DNA from: Sarcomyxa edulis
Taxonomy: Eukaryota > Basidiomycota > Agaricomycetes > Agaricales > Mycenaceae
Direction: 5' to 3'
DNA length: 64,000 nucleotides
Assembly: GCA_009761415.1 (NCBI GenBank)
Contig: QUOL01000001.1
Location: 930,001 to 994,000 of the forward strand
Numbering within the stretch: position 1 is the stretch's first letter; each line of letters starts with the position of its first letter. The translations under genes and the position numbers were made by a program. The notes under the pieces were generated by a model that was not told where the DNA came from, searched no databases, and saw only the letters and a list, made by a program, of their open reading frames with translations. Shown here in pieces: positions 1-11,058 of the stretch.

Positions 1-2064
1 AAGTGTGATGGGTCGTCGTTGCTGTGCTCAGAACCTTCTACGTCAAGAATGCTCTCGGGCCGACCAGGGGTTGACTGGGATCGGGTCCCAGACTGTCTAT
101 CCTCCACGTCTGATGTACGTCCACGTTCATTGATAACCCCATCGAGCGATGCAGATTGCTCCATCGCGGATGCAACACCTGTCGTAGAGAACCACGATCG
201 ACGTTTATTATTGCGAGAGTATCCTGAGCGGTCATCAGCGGTGGACCCAGATGCGCTGGGGAAGGGCTGTGCATCAGAATATGCGGTGGACGAGCCAGTA
301 TTTCCCGGGAGAATTCTGGAAAGGTCCTCGGTGGAACGAGACGGCCGTAATGGAGAAGGTTGGTCTACCTGCACAGAAGGCGCTGTGCTATCCTCGGGGG
401 TAACGGGAGCAGACACTGTCGACTGAGGTTCATCGGTGGAAAGCGTGGGGTCGGGAACAGAAGGAACGGGCTTTTCATTCCGCGCCGCATCTGCCCATAT
501 GCCGCCACGATGTAGGTACTTTGAGCTCTCAAAGAACGCGATGTCATCCATATTAGGGAGTACGATAGATTCTTGAATCTGGGGTACAGAGCAAAGATGT
601 AAATAAACATGTATACAATGAGAAGGACTGAAAGAGGTGCAGACTCACGACTTCCTTCAGCCTCGATTCAATAGTACTTAGAATCATACTCCATGTGATC
701 TGCCTATCACTGACAATAGGCTCGACTTCGAGTACCATTCGTGGTGTCTGAGTGAAAGCATACCATATCCGGTTACTAGGCGGTCTCTTAACTTTGACCA
801 AAAGATTGCCTTCGAGCTCCTTCAAGACCGCGGCCAACACCAACTTGACAGTGTACGATTTGAACCGTGCACCGAGGTTGATGGTGGCCGTGGCTTCGAT
901 TGTTATCCGAACTTCGCCTTTATAGTGGAGATGAACCTCGAGCGCTGCGTCACCTTCCTTGGTGAGTTCCTTCAGCATTGGTTTCGAAAGTGTTGGCGCT
1001 TTGTTCCCCACTGATACCTCTGTGACCACGATATCGCTGAGGAGAGTCGGCCGTTTGATCTTCGAAAGCTTCTTCATGAGGCGTCCGATTATATACTTCT
1101 CCAAGGTCTGTGTGCGGTAATAACTGAAGAAGATCCGTCCAAGCAGAGCATTAAGCCAGCGCATTGGGATGACATCTGGCTGCTCGTCCAAAGTCGCTAC
1201 AAGGTGATTCATGTCAGAAGGTTGGAAAATAGGATGAAGGGGAGCAAGAGTAGGAGTTTGGGCTGGATGGTCGGATGCATGCAATAGAGCGAAGTACCAA
1301 TCCTCCATTTCGACGTTTGATCGCACGAAAATGAACCATGGCGTCGAGGTACTTAGAGCTTCAGTCCGAGCTGTTTCCTTCAGTTTCTCTGCTTCTGTCA
1401 ATTTCTCTCGTTCCCGTTCCTTTTTCTTCGGGCTGCCTCCCATCTCTTCAACCTTTTGCTCTACATCCTCGTCTGCGAGTTTCATCTCCTTTGTCAAGCT
1501 CGGCATGCCATTAGGTGATGGTGGAATTTTGGGCCTGAGACAGATTGAATTCCTCTTCGCGTACAATTCGCCATCCAAAAGTCCTTCGGGATAGATGATA
1601 ACATCGTGCCCACCCAGCTCAATGACAGCCTCGCACTCCGTCATAGCCTCGTCTTCGTATAGATATAATACCTTGCCCTTGAGCACCACGTACCACATAT
1701 CCTTTGGGCGAGATTTCTTGGGGTCCTTTGATCGCGCATCCAAGAACGTGCGCACGAGTGCGACATAGGATCCGTCCGTCGTAGACTCCTCAAAAGTCCT
1801 CCGCATGGTAAGCCAGCCTTTACGATTTTTGGGCATGTCATTGACGTCGGCGGCAGTCGTTACCGCATCGTCGGGTTCAGGAGATGGCTCCCCTTCTTGT
1901 GCACCTCCGTCACGTTCCAAACGAGCTTTAACATTTTTTGTAAGATCGGGGTCTCCAACAGGTACGGATGTGTATATTGTGAAAAAGATGACAGCTGCAA
2001 CGAGGAGAGGAATGAAAGTGATTCCACCAAGAAGATATGCGTAGAAAAGGGCCTTGAGGGTCAT
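1..2064 (-). CDS. SMP-LTD/PH domain lipid-transfer protein (Nvj2/TEX2-like), 3' end off window
   Basis: The start is ATG at 2064. Exon 1 runs 2064-649, then a 70-nt intron (648-579), then exon 2 from 578 past the left edge, so the C-terminus is missing. The N-terminus has one membrane segment (about residues 8-30, [12 protein letters not shown]). A PH-like domain follows ([11 protein letters not shown] ... [16 protein letters not shown] ... [19 protein letters not shown]). Next comes an SMP lipid-binding domain, from about FQPSDMNHL to VLPNMDDI across the intron. After that the protein is low-complexity and Ser/Pro-rich. This order (TM, PH, SMP) is that of yeast Nvj2 and animal TEX2, which move lipids at ER contact sites; the role here is by homology. 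It is divergent from the uS17m gene and shares a roughly 300-bp promoter with it. Confidence 0.88.
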
Positions 2065-2362
2065 CGAGTGGGCACTTGCCGCGATTAATTTGGTAGAACC
2101 GTCAGTATCAGTAAAGAATTATTTCTGACTTTGTCTGGAGTTGATGGTGAGTTGGTGAGTGTACTTGCGAGGAATGGTCGGTCACCGTCCGAGGTCGGTT
2201 GAATGTCACGACGAACACGCATCCAGCCACGTGGCATCCATCGTCTCGACCATTCACGTGCACGCGATTTCTGTCCTTTGCGACTGTCCCGACCTCGACC
2301 TCCAGCGACCTCCCCGCTCACAACAACCTTCCCGCAACTTCCTCTCTACCTTCCTCGCCACC
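2065..2362. promoter_or_regulatory. Bidirectional promoter with two CACGTG E-boxes
   Basis: This 298-bp spacer lies between the divergent SMP-protein and uS17m genes. It holds CACGTG at 2228-2233, inside the longer palindrome GCCACGTGGC, and again at 2255-2260. CACGTG is the core site of bHLH factors such as Cbf1/Pho4-type proteins. A C/T-rich stretch just before the uS17m ATG is typical of a fungal transcription start. Function is inferred. Confidence 0.5.
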
Positions 2363-2822
2363 ATGCCGCCTATGTCTTTCCAGGGTGTCGTTACTAGAGC
2401 TGGTCTCATGGACAAGACAGTAACGGTGACCGTCACCCGAACAGTCAACCATCCAAGAACTGGCAAAGTATGTTCAGTAATTCGTATCGTTGACCGTGCT
2501 CTAAAGTTTGTACTATGCAGCTAATGCAACGACACACAAATATACAAACACACGACGAGAAAAACGGTACACGCTTCTATTGCTTTCAGTGTAGAACCTG
2601 TCTTACCTCCAAATTCTAGAACTGCGAAAAGAGGATGTAGTGGTCATACGTCACTGCAGGAAACTTTCTGCGACAAAGTCCCACAAACTGGAAACCATCA
2701 TCCGGAGTCCCGAGATGGAACGAGAGCTGAAGAGGAAGGCGGCAGAGGCAAACCGAATAGCCGAAGAAGCTCCAGTACCGACACCATCACCAATATTGGA
2801 AGCCCTCAAAGCTCGTTCTTAA
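2363..2822 (+). CDS. MRPS17: Mitochondrial small-subunit ribosomal protein uS17m
   Basis: There are three exons: 2363-2467, 2521-2566 and 2620-2822, giving 117 aa. The S17 signature is clear: FQGVVTRAGLMDKTVTVTV, then HPRTGKLMQRHTNIQTHDEKN, then ELRKEDVVVIRHCRKLSATKSHK, an OB-fold rRNA-binding protein of the small subunit. The C-terminal extension (ELKRKAAEANRIAEE) is charged and typical of mitochondrial forms. Joins are set by matching the S17 core across both introns. It is divergent from the SMP protein and is followed by prefoldin 6 tail to tail. Confidence 0.93.
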
Positions 2823-2961
2823 CACTGGGCACTGGTGTTCGTTTCTTGGGATGTGCATGAAGAGTGCAGGAATGGGCAAAACAGCTACAGGAAGCTCCAA
2901 AAAGTGTGTTCGATATGCTATCAATACATGGGGTGTGGGTCATTATCTAGATGCTGTGGAT

Positions 2962-3548
2962 CTACGCTGCGATAGCTCCTGATGGAGGTTTGGATGCGGA
3001 GGGACCTTGCTGTGCTTGCTGCAGAGCAGTCTGTATCTCCACAATCTACAGAAGCCAGACAGTCAGTAAACAGCAGAGCGTACTTACGAACCAAAAAAAC
3101 ATGACATACCTCGCTCTTCTGCTTCTCCAGCTTTGCCTCAATATCCTTCAATTGAAGTTCGACTCTTTTTCTGCGATGGCATAGGGTAGTCAGTCCTGGA
3201 TACACAGATCAAGACATACCGAACGACAAACATTTCTCCTCGAATGAACTCTAGCCGTGTTTCGACATTGCTTTTAGCCTCGTTCTGCTCCTGTTTGACG
3301 AGGACCGGCCCTATCAGCTTGAATACAACGTTATCTGGCGTCAACTGTGCGAATTCCTGCCCAGGGAAATTGTAAAAATAAGCATGCATGTATCGATCAT
3401 AGAGATTGCAAGGACGCACCTTTTTCACCAGTTCATTCTCGGATAGTTGGGCTTCCAGTCGCTGTCTTGCCTCGACGGCATTCGAAAGGTCCGCCTGTAG
3501 TTTCTGATAGTCCGTCGACGCGGTCTGCAGTCGAAGTTGAAGAGACAT
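2962..3548 (-). CDS. YKE2: Prefoldin subunit 6 (beta-type)
   Basis: Four exons on the minus strand (3548-3420, 3356-3220, 3170-3110, 3045-2962) give 136 aa. Two coiled-coil helices flank the beta-hairpin core, NVVFKLIGPVLVKQEQNEA, which is diagnostic of prefoldin 6. The product would be one of the six subunits of the cytosolic prefoldin chaperone that hands unfolded actin and tubulin to the TRiC/CCT chaperonin. The tail after the second helix (QQGPSASKPPSGAIAA) is short and disordered. Its start lies 202 bp from the probable start of the divergent GGT-like gene. Confidence 0.95.
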
Positions 3549-3750
3549 GAATTTCTATCACGGTGAAACTTGAGTGGAATCTAACGCCGATTTCAGCACC
3601 GAGCCGAGCCCGGCAGGCTGGGAATTTCATGTCGTGTTATCCTCCCATGATGAAGAACGGACTCCCGTCTGGTATACTTATCGCTTTAAACTGCCAGAGT
3701 CATGCGGTCTGCTACAGATCAGATTATCGCTTCCTTCCCATCTTACTGCA

Positions 3751-6488
3751 ATGCCATCCCCCATTAAAATCGACTGGACAAAGGTAGACCAACCCGAGCT
3801 CTGTCTTCAGCGCTTTCCTAGTCGGAGATCGGTGGTTTATGGAACGAAGGGGATAGGTACGTCTGTAGCAGATCTTCGGGTAGAATAGAAATTCATGTTC
3901 GGGATAGTTTCTTCGTCCCAGCCTTTAGCAACAGAGGCAGGCTTAGAAATCTTGAGGAAAGGTGGAAATGCTGGTATGTGATTTGCGCGAACAGCTCTTC
4001 ACTAGATCTAACCCGCAAACGTTTAGCTGACGCAGCAGTCGCGACGTCCGCTGCTCTAAACGTCACAGAGCCCAGTTGTTGCGGTATTGGCGGGTGAGAA
4101 CGTCGAGGTCACGTTGTTAATGAAATATCTAAACCTAACGAATCTCCTCCAGCGACGCGTTTTGTCTATTCTACGATGCAAAGACCAAAACCGTCAAAGC
4201 CCTGAACGGATCCGGACACTCTCCGCAGAAATTGACCATACAGTACGCTCGGGAACATGGATTGACGGGACGCAGTATTCCAACGACTGACTTGAATGCC
4301 GTGACCGTACCTGGTAAGTAACGCGTTGCTTCATATCCAACCTTATGGTATGGATGTTATGGGTCTGATGCATATGATTCCAGGTGCTGCCGCCGCTTGG
4401 GTTGACACTGTCGAGAAATTCGGCAGTGGGAAACTTACCATCGCAGATGTTCTCGAGCCTGCTATCAGATTAGCAGAGGAAGGGTCAGTACATCTGCATT
4501 TTACCCATACTCCAAGGTTTCCGCTGAACTCCCTTTGCATTTCCAGTGTCCCAGTGTCCGAAATTCATAGCCATGCCGTGCGTTTCCTCCTAGTTATCTC
4601 CCAATTCTTGTCTTAAATAAGGCGCAGTGGCAACGCTCAGAAAACCTCATCAAGAACGCCTCCCCCAACGGCGATGAGATGCTACTAAACGGTAAAGCGC
4701 CACTTCCAGGGCAGATCGTCACGTTACCCAACTTAGCCAGGACCTTCCGCGAGGTCGCCACTCACGGAAAGGATGGTTTCTATAAGGGACGTGTAGCTGA
4801 AGCGATCGTCGAGCTCATCAAGAGCAAGGGAGGTATTATGGAACTGGAGGATCTCGCTAAACATGAGACGACGTTTGTTGAACCTATCAAGTATACGTAT
4901 GGCGGAGAGGTTACAGTGTATGAAGTGAGTCGTGTGTTTCATAAGTCGAATGGTGGACTTTGTTGACAGCTTTGACTCGACAGTGTCCTCCTAACGGTCA
5001 AGGTCGGCTCTTTGTCTTAAGTAAATACTCACCCGTCGTGAATTCAATTCATCTGGGTTACAGGTATCACTGCCCTCCTCGCGCTCGGTATTCTAGAGAA
5101 TATCCAGGAGCAAGGGCTTGTCAAGCCTCTTTTGGACATGGAACATAATTCAGCGGAATATCTCCATACACTGGTAGAAGCTCTGAGGTATGTTCATGGA
5201 ATTGTACACTCAAAATCGTATTAACCTATTGAATCAAAGACTGGCATTCGCCGGTATGTGTTAGCGCCATCGAGCAATCCAATCTATCTTGACGACCTTC
5301 CGAACTACAGACAGTCAATGGTATGTAACGGATCCCGAAGTGGAACACGTCCCTGTAAAAGAGCTTTTGAGCAAGGTCGGCGTCTCTTCTGTGGTTTTTC
5401 GTCGTTCTCGGAAAATGACTGAATCATCATCCGTCGATAGGAATACCTCGCGTCTCGAGCGAAATTGTTCGATCCTGCGAAGACGAATCCTCAAGTTATA
5501 CATGTAAGATAGAATTCAACCAGTTGGATAGATAATGATTTACTGATGAGGTTCTTGGTTCAGGGGAACCCCGTCAACTCGTCAGACACGGTGTATTTCT
5601 CGGTAACAGATCAATGGGGCAATGCATGCAGTTATATCCAGAGCAACTATGCCGGTCCGTCTAGCAGAGCTGTTCTTCGATTATTCTCTATTGCTCACGC
5701 ATCTATATACAGGATTTGGGACAGGAGGCGAGACATCTCAACAGCTTCTAATCATCAATACCACTAACATTAGAGGACACAGCCGTACCCAAAGGAACAG
5801 GCTTCACACTACAGAACCGCGGTTCTGGATTTGTTTTGGACGAGAATCACCCCAATAGTCTTCAGGTTATCTTTGATTATCATTGACAAGTAAAGGAGAT
5901 GAACAGCAACTGACGAGAATGATTTATCACAGGGTGGCAAACGTCCTTATCATACTATCATCCCTGCCCTTGCTACGCGTGGGGACGAGTTGTTTTTGAG
6001 TTACGGTGTAATGGGAGGATTCATGCAGGTTCAAGCCTTCCACGCCTTGTTGTATAAATTGAAATTGACGTTGTCTTTTCAGCCCCAAGGTCATGTCCAG
6101 GTACTGCTGAATATGCTCCGTGGATTCACGGCGCAAGCTGCACTCGATGCTCCCCGTTTCTGTATCTCCGCTGGCAGTCCAGACACTCAGTCCAAGCAGA
6201 CTGGAAATGCTGGTGACGTGAATAGTGAAGTGTATTTCGAGGAAGGTATATCGTTGGAGACTATCGCCAAACTTCGAGGTCGGTAGCACTGCTTGTTTCT
6301 GGCTCTTCGCTTCGATGCTGATGTTTCTCAAAGAAATGGGACACGATGCGCGCTCAGTCACTGGTTTACAAAGAAGTATGCTCGGACGAGGTCAGATCAT
6401 ACAGAAAATCGTGGATGCCTCAGGAAGGACGGTATGGGCGGCTGGATCAGATCCGCGGGCGGATGGGCACGCAGCCGCGCAAATTTAG
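3751..6488 (+). CDS. Gamma-glutamyltransferase/acylase-family Ntn hydrolase, 18 exons
   Basis: Exons: 3751-3856, 3908-3973, 4027-4093, 4153-4313, 4384-4483, 4547-4577, 4628-4924, 4984-5002, 5064-5187, 5240-5253, 5311-5375, 5441-5503, 5564-5654, 5713-5727, 5783-5865, 5933-6028, 6083-6278, 6334-6488; the sum is 582 aa. Family landmarks are [13 protein letters not shown] near the start, [24 protein letters not shown], and the processing site with the probable nucleophile Thr in [40 protein letters not shown] follows. The DTVYF/GNACS form and the absence of a signal peptide suit the cytosolic YwrD-like acylase branch better than secreted GGT with its TTH motif. Exons of 14, 15 and 19 nt are present, and intron 5728-5782 has a GC donor. 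ATG 3574 is in frame upstream, but the family usually starts near 3751. Confidence 0.9.
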
Positions 6489-6595
6489 TGCGATGGTATA
6501 AGGTATAACAATAACATGAAACGATGTGCTTTTGTATGTGTGTATCGTTCGATGAGCGTCCAAATTATAGCAACTGGTATACTTGTATGGATGGA

Positions 6596-8339
6596 TCACA
6601 TCCTCCGTTGACGTTCGCTGCCCACTAGAATAGATCATATCAGATATCCAGGATCATGACGCCACACTACACAATAGGCTTAGTAGTGGATACTTACCTG
6701 CTTGTTCTCGTCTGTATTCTCTCAGGTCTTTAGTTCTATCGGGGCCCTGTATCTTGCCCCAGCCGGCAAGAGGAACGACTATGGCAGTGGCGTTATCATC
6801 TCCGCCCAACTCTTCCGCGAAAGCAAGAATACGCTGTGCAGCGTCTTTTGGATCGGGTGCATCCCGTGCCAGGTCAACGATTTCCTCGTCGGATAGCATC
6901 GATGAGACTCCATCTGACACGAATACCATGTATGCCCATTCGTTCCCTGAGATAGCCAAAGTACGTGAGAGTGATCAGAGACATGCAGTGCAGCTAAGCA
7001 CTTACCATCGAGAAGCTTTGTTCGTACTTCTGGTTCGGGAGTCACGCCAAATTTTTTGAAACGAAGATCACCTAAACTAGGATGTTGGTCGGCTTTCAGT
7101 ATCAGCTGAGGGGAGAGTATAAATTTACTACTAACCATCTAGTGTTCGCAAGGGCACCCATCCATCTATCAGGATAAATTAGCCTCTAAAGATGGAGATG
7201 GAAGTGACTGTCAAACTCATACCGTGACTCTCCAAATGAATCAGTGATCAATGACGAACCCATCATCCTGCGCAGCCTGATGGACTCAACCCGAGCATCT
7301 GCATGATGATTCTCTGTCATTGGAAATACTTTGCCTCCGTTCGTCGAGCACAAGAGCACACGTGTGTCCCTGCGGAGGATATGAATGGTTTTCGTAGATT
7401 AGAATCAGATGCAGACCTACCCGCAGTGGGCAATAGTTAGTGCAATTTTCTGCGCGAAGAAAAACGGGGTTGCAGGAGCATCCAATGAATGAATTATGGC
7501 CACCGATGCTGTTGCTCCACAAGACTGGGCTACTTCGTCCGAAGATAAGTTTCTGTCTACCTGTTGCGAAAGGGTTGAGAAACAACAACATCGCGAGCAC
7601 TTTTGGTCACTAACTTCGAAAAAGGCTTCAGTCGCGCGAGCCTCCAAGTCCATCTCTGGAGTATCCGCCCCGTTGTGTATCCAGGGAGCTAATGCACCTC
7701 CTTTAAAACGCTTAAAGTAGCCTCCCGTCTCTTTAATCCACGCGTAAAGCTCCGGGATATTCGCCTTATTCACAGACTCGAACAGGCCATGCAGCTCTTG
7801 ACGGAGGTATTGAGAGACGGCGGACCCACCATGCCTGATAACAAGTTGGATAAGCAAACGAACGGGGGCAATTCCAATCTATACAAATCATACAAACCCA
7901 TCGTATATGCCCACAAAGACAACTTGCCGTGCAAGCAGATCTCCGACCAATGCTGGATCCCAGTCAATGTTGTGCGATTTCTTAACACTCAACCGAAGTT
8001 CTTCCGGATTCAAAGAAAGAGTTGCGAATGCATAGAAATCTTCCTGGTGGCTGCATGGATAAATGATTAACGCGAAGGAACGTAGTGGGATGACGAAACC
8101 GACTTGCCCTCGGTTGCCTCTTGAATTCGCTACACCGATGACCTTGGGGGAACCCAAAGGAACACGGGCGTATCCAACTGGAAATATCTCAGAATAATTC
8201 ACGAAGACATGAAAAGGGGGGTACCTGGGGTTGAGAAACGAACATAGTCGTGATACTGTCTACGCGAAGGCTTCGAGATTGTAACGTTGTGTAGGAAGAA
8301 GTTGATGCATTTCAGAGATTGCACTGGTCTAAGAGCCAT
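6596..8339 (-). CDS. PTC6: Mitochondrial PP2C-type protein phosphatase (PTC6-like)
   Basis: Ten exons: 8339-8225, 8177-8108, 8050-7898, 7834-7615, 7560-7421, 7369-7223, 7165-7136, 7076-7006, 6946-6698 and 6624-6596; the sum is 407 aa. Metal-binding PP2C motifs are present: GIYDGHGGSAVS, CGATASVAI, AHCGDTRVLL, ANTRCLGDL, SDGVSSMLSD and GGDDNATAIVV. The N-terminus (MALRPVQSLKCINFFLHNV) is basic and hydrophobic with no acids, fitting a mitochondrial presequence. The chemistry is Mg/Mn-dependent Ser/Thr dephosphorylation. In yeast Ptc6 acts on pyruvate dehydrogenase; the same target here is inference. Intron 8107-8051 (57 nt) begins GCAAGT and has no stop in frame. Intron 7614-7561 (54 nt) is also stop-free. 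Confidence 0.9.
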
Positions 8340-9103
8340 TCGCCGGGGTTTTTAAGACCAGCAAGGTCAGCATTGCCCCGAGCAAGAGGAAAAAGAGAAA
8401 GAGACAAGGCGTTGAAAATGTCGTAAAATCTTGTCAGCTTGAACTCGAGATAGCCTATCAGCAAAAGTGCAGAATTCTCATGCAGCCATGTGGCCTCGGT
8501 GAAAGCCGACGAGGTTTGTGGAACCCTAACCGGGCCACACAACGCGTCCACCACATCTCTGGCTCTCTTACAACGACGTCACCACATCTCTGCCTCCTCA
8601 CACAGGCGCACAAACCTTTTCGTCTCATGTAGAGGACTACAAAACCCCCTAAGCACCAAGCGGAGCTCGCTTTCCTGCGGACTTTGAAACTCGAACTTCA
8701 AAACTCGGCCGAGAAATTCAACTAAGTTCCGCCCCTTCCCTTGCCCTCCCCTTTCTCACTCACTCACTAGAATTTCAACATCAACCGTTGTCAAGGTGCT
8801 GCTCTACTCTACATCTTTGAGTCTAAGCTCTAGAGCTCTCTGGTATGTATACTGAGACATGTTTCCTACTGATAAGATCTCTACACCGCCAGCCCGACTA
8901 ACATTTGTACCTTTTCCCTCCCGCTAGATGAAGCATAAACGTGCTTCCAAAAATTCTCGTTGACGTTCTCAAATTTCTATACTCTGCGCTTAATCTTAAT
9001 GACCATCTGCACATCAAGCTCCGCTGGTCAAGTCGTCCTGGAGCTTCGAATATGTTGAGTATTTCTGGGCTTTGTTTCACACAACTTACGTGCCTCCTAT
9101 AAC
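8340..9103. other. Intergenic: PTC6 promoter, then pyrimidine-rich start region with 5'-UTR-like intron
   Basis: No convincing protein is seen. The first part is the upstream region of the minus-strand phosphatase. At 8730-8780 the plus strand is rich in C and T and contains CTCACTCACTCACT, typical of a fungal transcription start. At 8843-8892 there is a good intron signature: GTATGT donor, TACTGATAAG as branch-like site, and an AG end. This suggests a plus-strand transcript starting near 8.8 kb and running into the candidate genes that follow. Confidence 0.35.
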
Positions 9104-9503
9104 ATGACATTGGAGCAAGGTCTGATCGTCAAACACCAGGATAGCACGATGTGAGTTTTTCATAGCATATATGCGTTTAATTAACGCATACGCTCTATCA
9201 GTTGCCGAGTAAATAGGCGGGCCTTTGGTGTAGGACTCAAATTCGGTACCTCGATACTACACAGATCGTTTGGCGCGTTACGCCGTTAAAGAGGTTGACC
9301 CGTACACTGCTGCTCCGTTGTCTACCACCTATTTCGTCAACATCAGCTTTGACAATTCGAAAGGTGAATGCTCAAAATTAAAATTATGGGTTTCCGATTC
9401 TGATGAATTCTTCGTGACGTCGCGACGTCGGGGCGTACTTCTGCAGAGTTTCTGCAGAGTTCCGTTAGCAACGGTCCACCTCTTTCCAGCATCGAGTAAA
9501 TAA
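9104..9503 (+). CDS. Candidate short spliced gene, unknown product (103 aa)
   Basis: Not recognised. Exons 9104-9150, 9202-9227 and 9265-9503 join in frame. The product begins MTLEQGLIVKHQD, then ICRVNRRAF, then DRLARYAVKEVDPYTAAPL, and ends at TAA 9501-9503. The first intron (51 nt) has a good GTGAGT donor. The second is only 37 nt, shorter than other introns here. A further stop-free intron (9364-9469 or similar) could be removed near the 3' end. Phase agreement and protein-like composition support coding, but no family is evident. It could also be the 5' part of a longer gene continuing into the next candidate, or a non-coding spliced RNA. Low confidence. Confidence 0.25.
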
Positions 9504-9579
9504 ACGTTTAGCTGGGACGTATCTCGACCGATCGGCACTTCAGCTAGTCTTTTTCTCATCTCTTTCTCGTTGCTCTTCG

Positions 9580-10676
9580 ATGTCGTCCTCTTGTATGTAT
9601 CTCTTCTTCTCAATTGTCTAGGCTTCACTGATAAGTCATTGGCGAACCGTTTCATCTTGATTGATCACAGATTGTGACATTTCCGTAAGCTCACTGATGT
9701 TTCTTGTACTTCCGTTAGCTGACTGCCATCTACTCACAGGTGCTCTCGACTCCATATGCATGTCTCGATGCCCAACAACATGCTGGTCAGCTCGCTTTAC
9801 CTTCATCTCATACCATGTCTACCCCGGCTTATATCCTTCGCAGCTTTAGTGCCCGCTTGGATTGTCTTTCTATATCGCCTCGTGGTATGTATTGTGTGCT
9901 AGATCTCATTGACCTTGGCTGAGCTATCAACGTCGAACAGCTCCATGCCTTTTTCTTATGCCTTTCTACTCTTTCTCGTGAGTCTCCACTTGTCCATCGT
10001 CGAATCACGGCTTATTGGTGGTCTCTTCAAGTGTCATCGCTCTTCCTCCACGTCCCTCGGTAGAATGACTCGCGTTTCAACGGCTCATTCTCTCTCAGCC
10101 TTTTTTACCCGGTATGTACAATTGTGTATCATGCCAATCAAGCTAACCTCTCTCCGCCGAACAATTTCATAGGATGCTTTCCCATACGTCCTGGGGTCCC
10201 TCGCTCATCCATCTTCGAATTTGGGCCTCAACAACGACGCCCAAGTACCTTCGACTCCAACTTTCCTTGGTGCTCCTGGCTCGATAGCTCCTTCTCCCTT
10301 GTTCACCGCTCCTCCGCTTGTTGTAGTACTTTTCTCCGAAATATCATTTTTTTTGTGTCTCTATTTCCCGAGTGCGACGCGAGTGCGACTGCTTAAGCTA
10401 CAGTACCAAAAAAAGCAACAAATATCATATAGCCCTCTACCGAGCTGTGTGCCCCTTATGCAGCTACATAGAGCCCATTATGTTTGTCAGATCGACAAAT
10501 CTTGTACAGGTTTGTCGAGATTTGGACTCTCATTTATCCATTATGCGCCCCTTACAGGCCCTTCACAAGGCGGGCACAAACTTTGTGAGGTATGTCGAGA
10601 TATTTACGCTATGTGCAGGTATGTGAGCCCCTGTGCGGCCACACATACTTTCCGGCCTTTTGCTGATGCTCACTAG
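9580..10676 (+). CDS. Candidate microexon-rich gene, unknown hydrophobic product (231 aa)
   Basis: Not recognised. A chain of eight possible exons keeps one open frame: 9580-9592, 9671-9684, 9740-9785, 9844-9884, 9941-9977, 10032-10059, 10099-10111 and 10173-10676; the sum is divisible by three. Seven of these are only 13-46 nt. Introns have GTATGT, GTAAGC, GTCAGC or GTGAGT donors and branch-like GATAAG, GCTGAC or GCTAAC sites. One intron (10060-10098, 39 nt) is suspiciously short. The product would have a hydrophobic run (LVPAWIVFLYRLVLHAFFL) and a Pro/Ser-rich middle. C/T-rich DNA readily gives hydrophobic translations, so a spliced non-coding RNA or decayed gene fits nearly as well. Confidence 0.25.
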
Positions 10677-11058
10677 GCGCCGCGACGCGCGGTGATGGCC
10701 TCTTTGATTCCTCCCTCAACCTGGATCCTCTCTGTTCACTCGAAATACTCTCATTCTGGAGCGAATTGGTGCTTTGAAACATATCTACAAGACGGCTATC
10801 GTGCGGTATAGATGTACCTGATTACGTCGCGTGTAAATCGAACGTTCACTATTGAAGCTTGATCTTGATATCCTCGCCGCAACACGTTCTATTCAGGACG
10901 TCCGGTCATATACATATATGCCCAATTGGATCCTTCGCTCGACCGATTTGGTGAATATCTATGATGGCGCATGTGCTTCAGAGAAACCCTATATAAAGGA
11001 TGTGAGTCTTTTCCCATGAGCACGTTCGTTTTACGCGAATTTCCCTCTGTTTTTCGTG
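10677..11058. promoter_or_regulatory. Promoter of the acid phosphatase gene with TATA box
   Basis: A TATATAAAG element lies at 10990-10998, about 60-70 nt before the phosphatase ATG at 11059. The rest of this stretch has no supported gene. I found no CACGTG (Pho4-type) site in it. Confidence 0.5.

Noticed and set aside
553..610. Continuing the SMP protein through the intron at 579-648
   Set aside because: The unspliced frame ends in a stop soon after; splicing restores VLPNMDDI, the conserved SMP end.
3574..3750. Extended N-terminus of the GGT-like protein from ATG 3574
   Set aside because: The frame is open, but that ATG is 26 bp from the prefoldin start and the extra 59 residues precede the usual family start; 3751 fits better.
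9173..9187. Palindrome around TTAATTAA as a regulatory site
   Set aside because: It lies inside a candidate intron and is short; A/T-rich palindromes of this size occur by chance.
11056..11058. GTG three bases before the acid phosphatase ATG as an alternative start
   Set aside because: Nuclear fungal genes normally start at ATG; ATG 11059 gives a clean signal peptide and follows a TATA box at a fitting distance.
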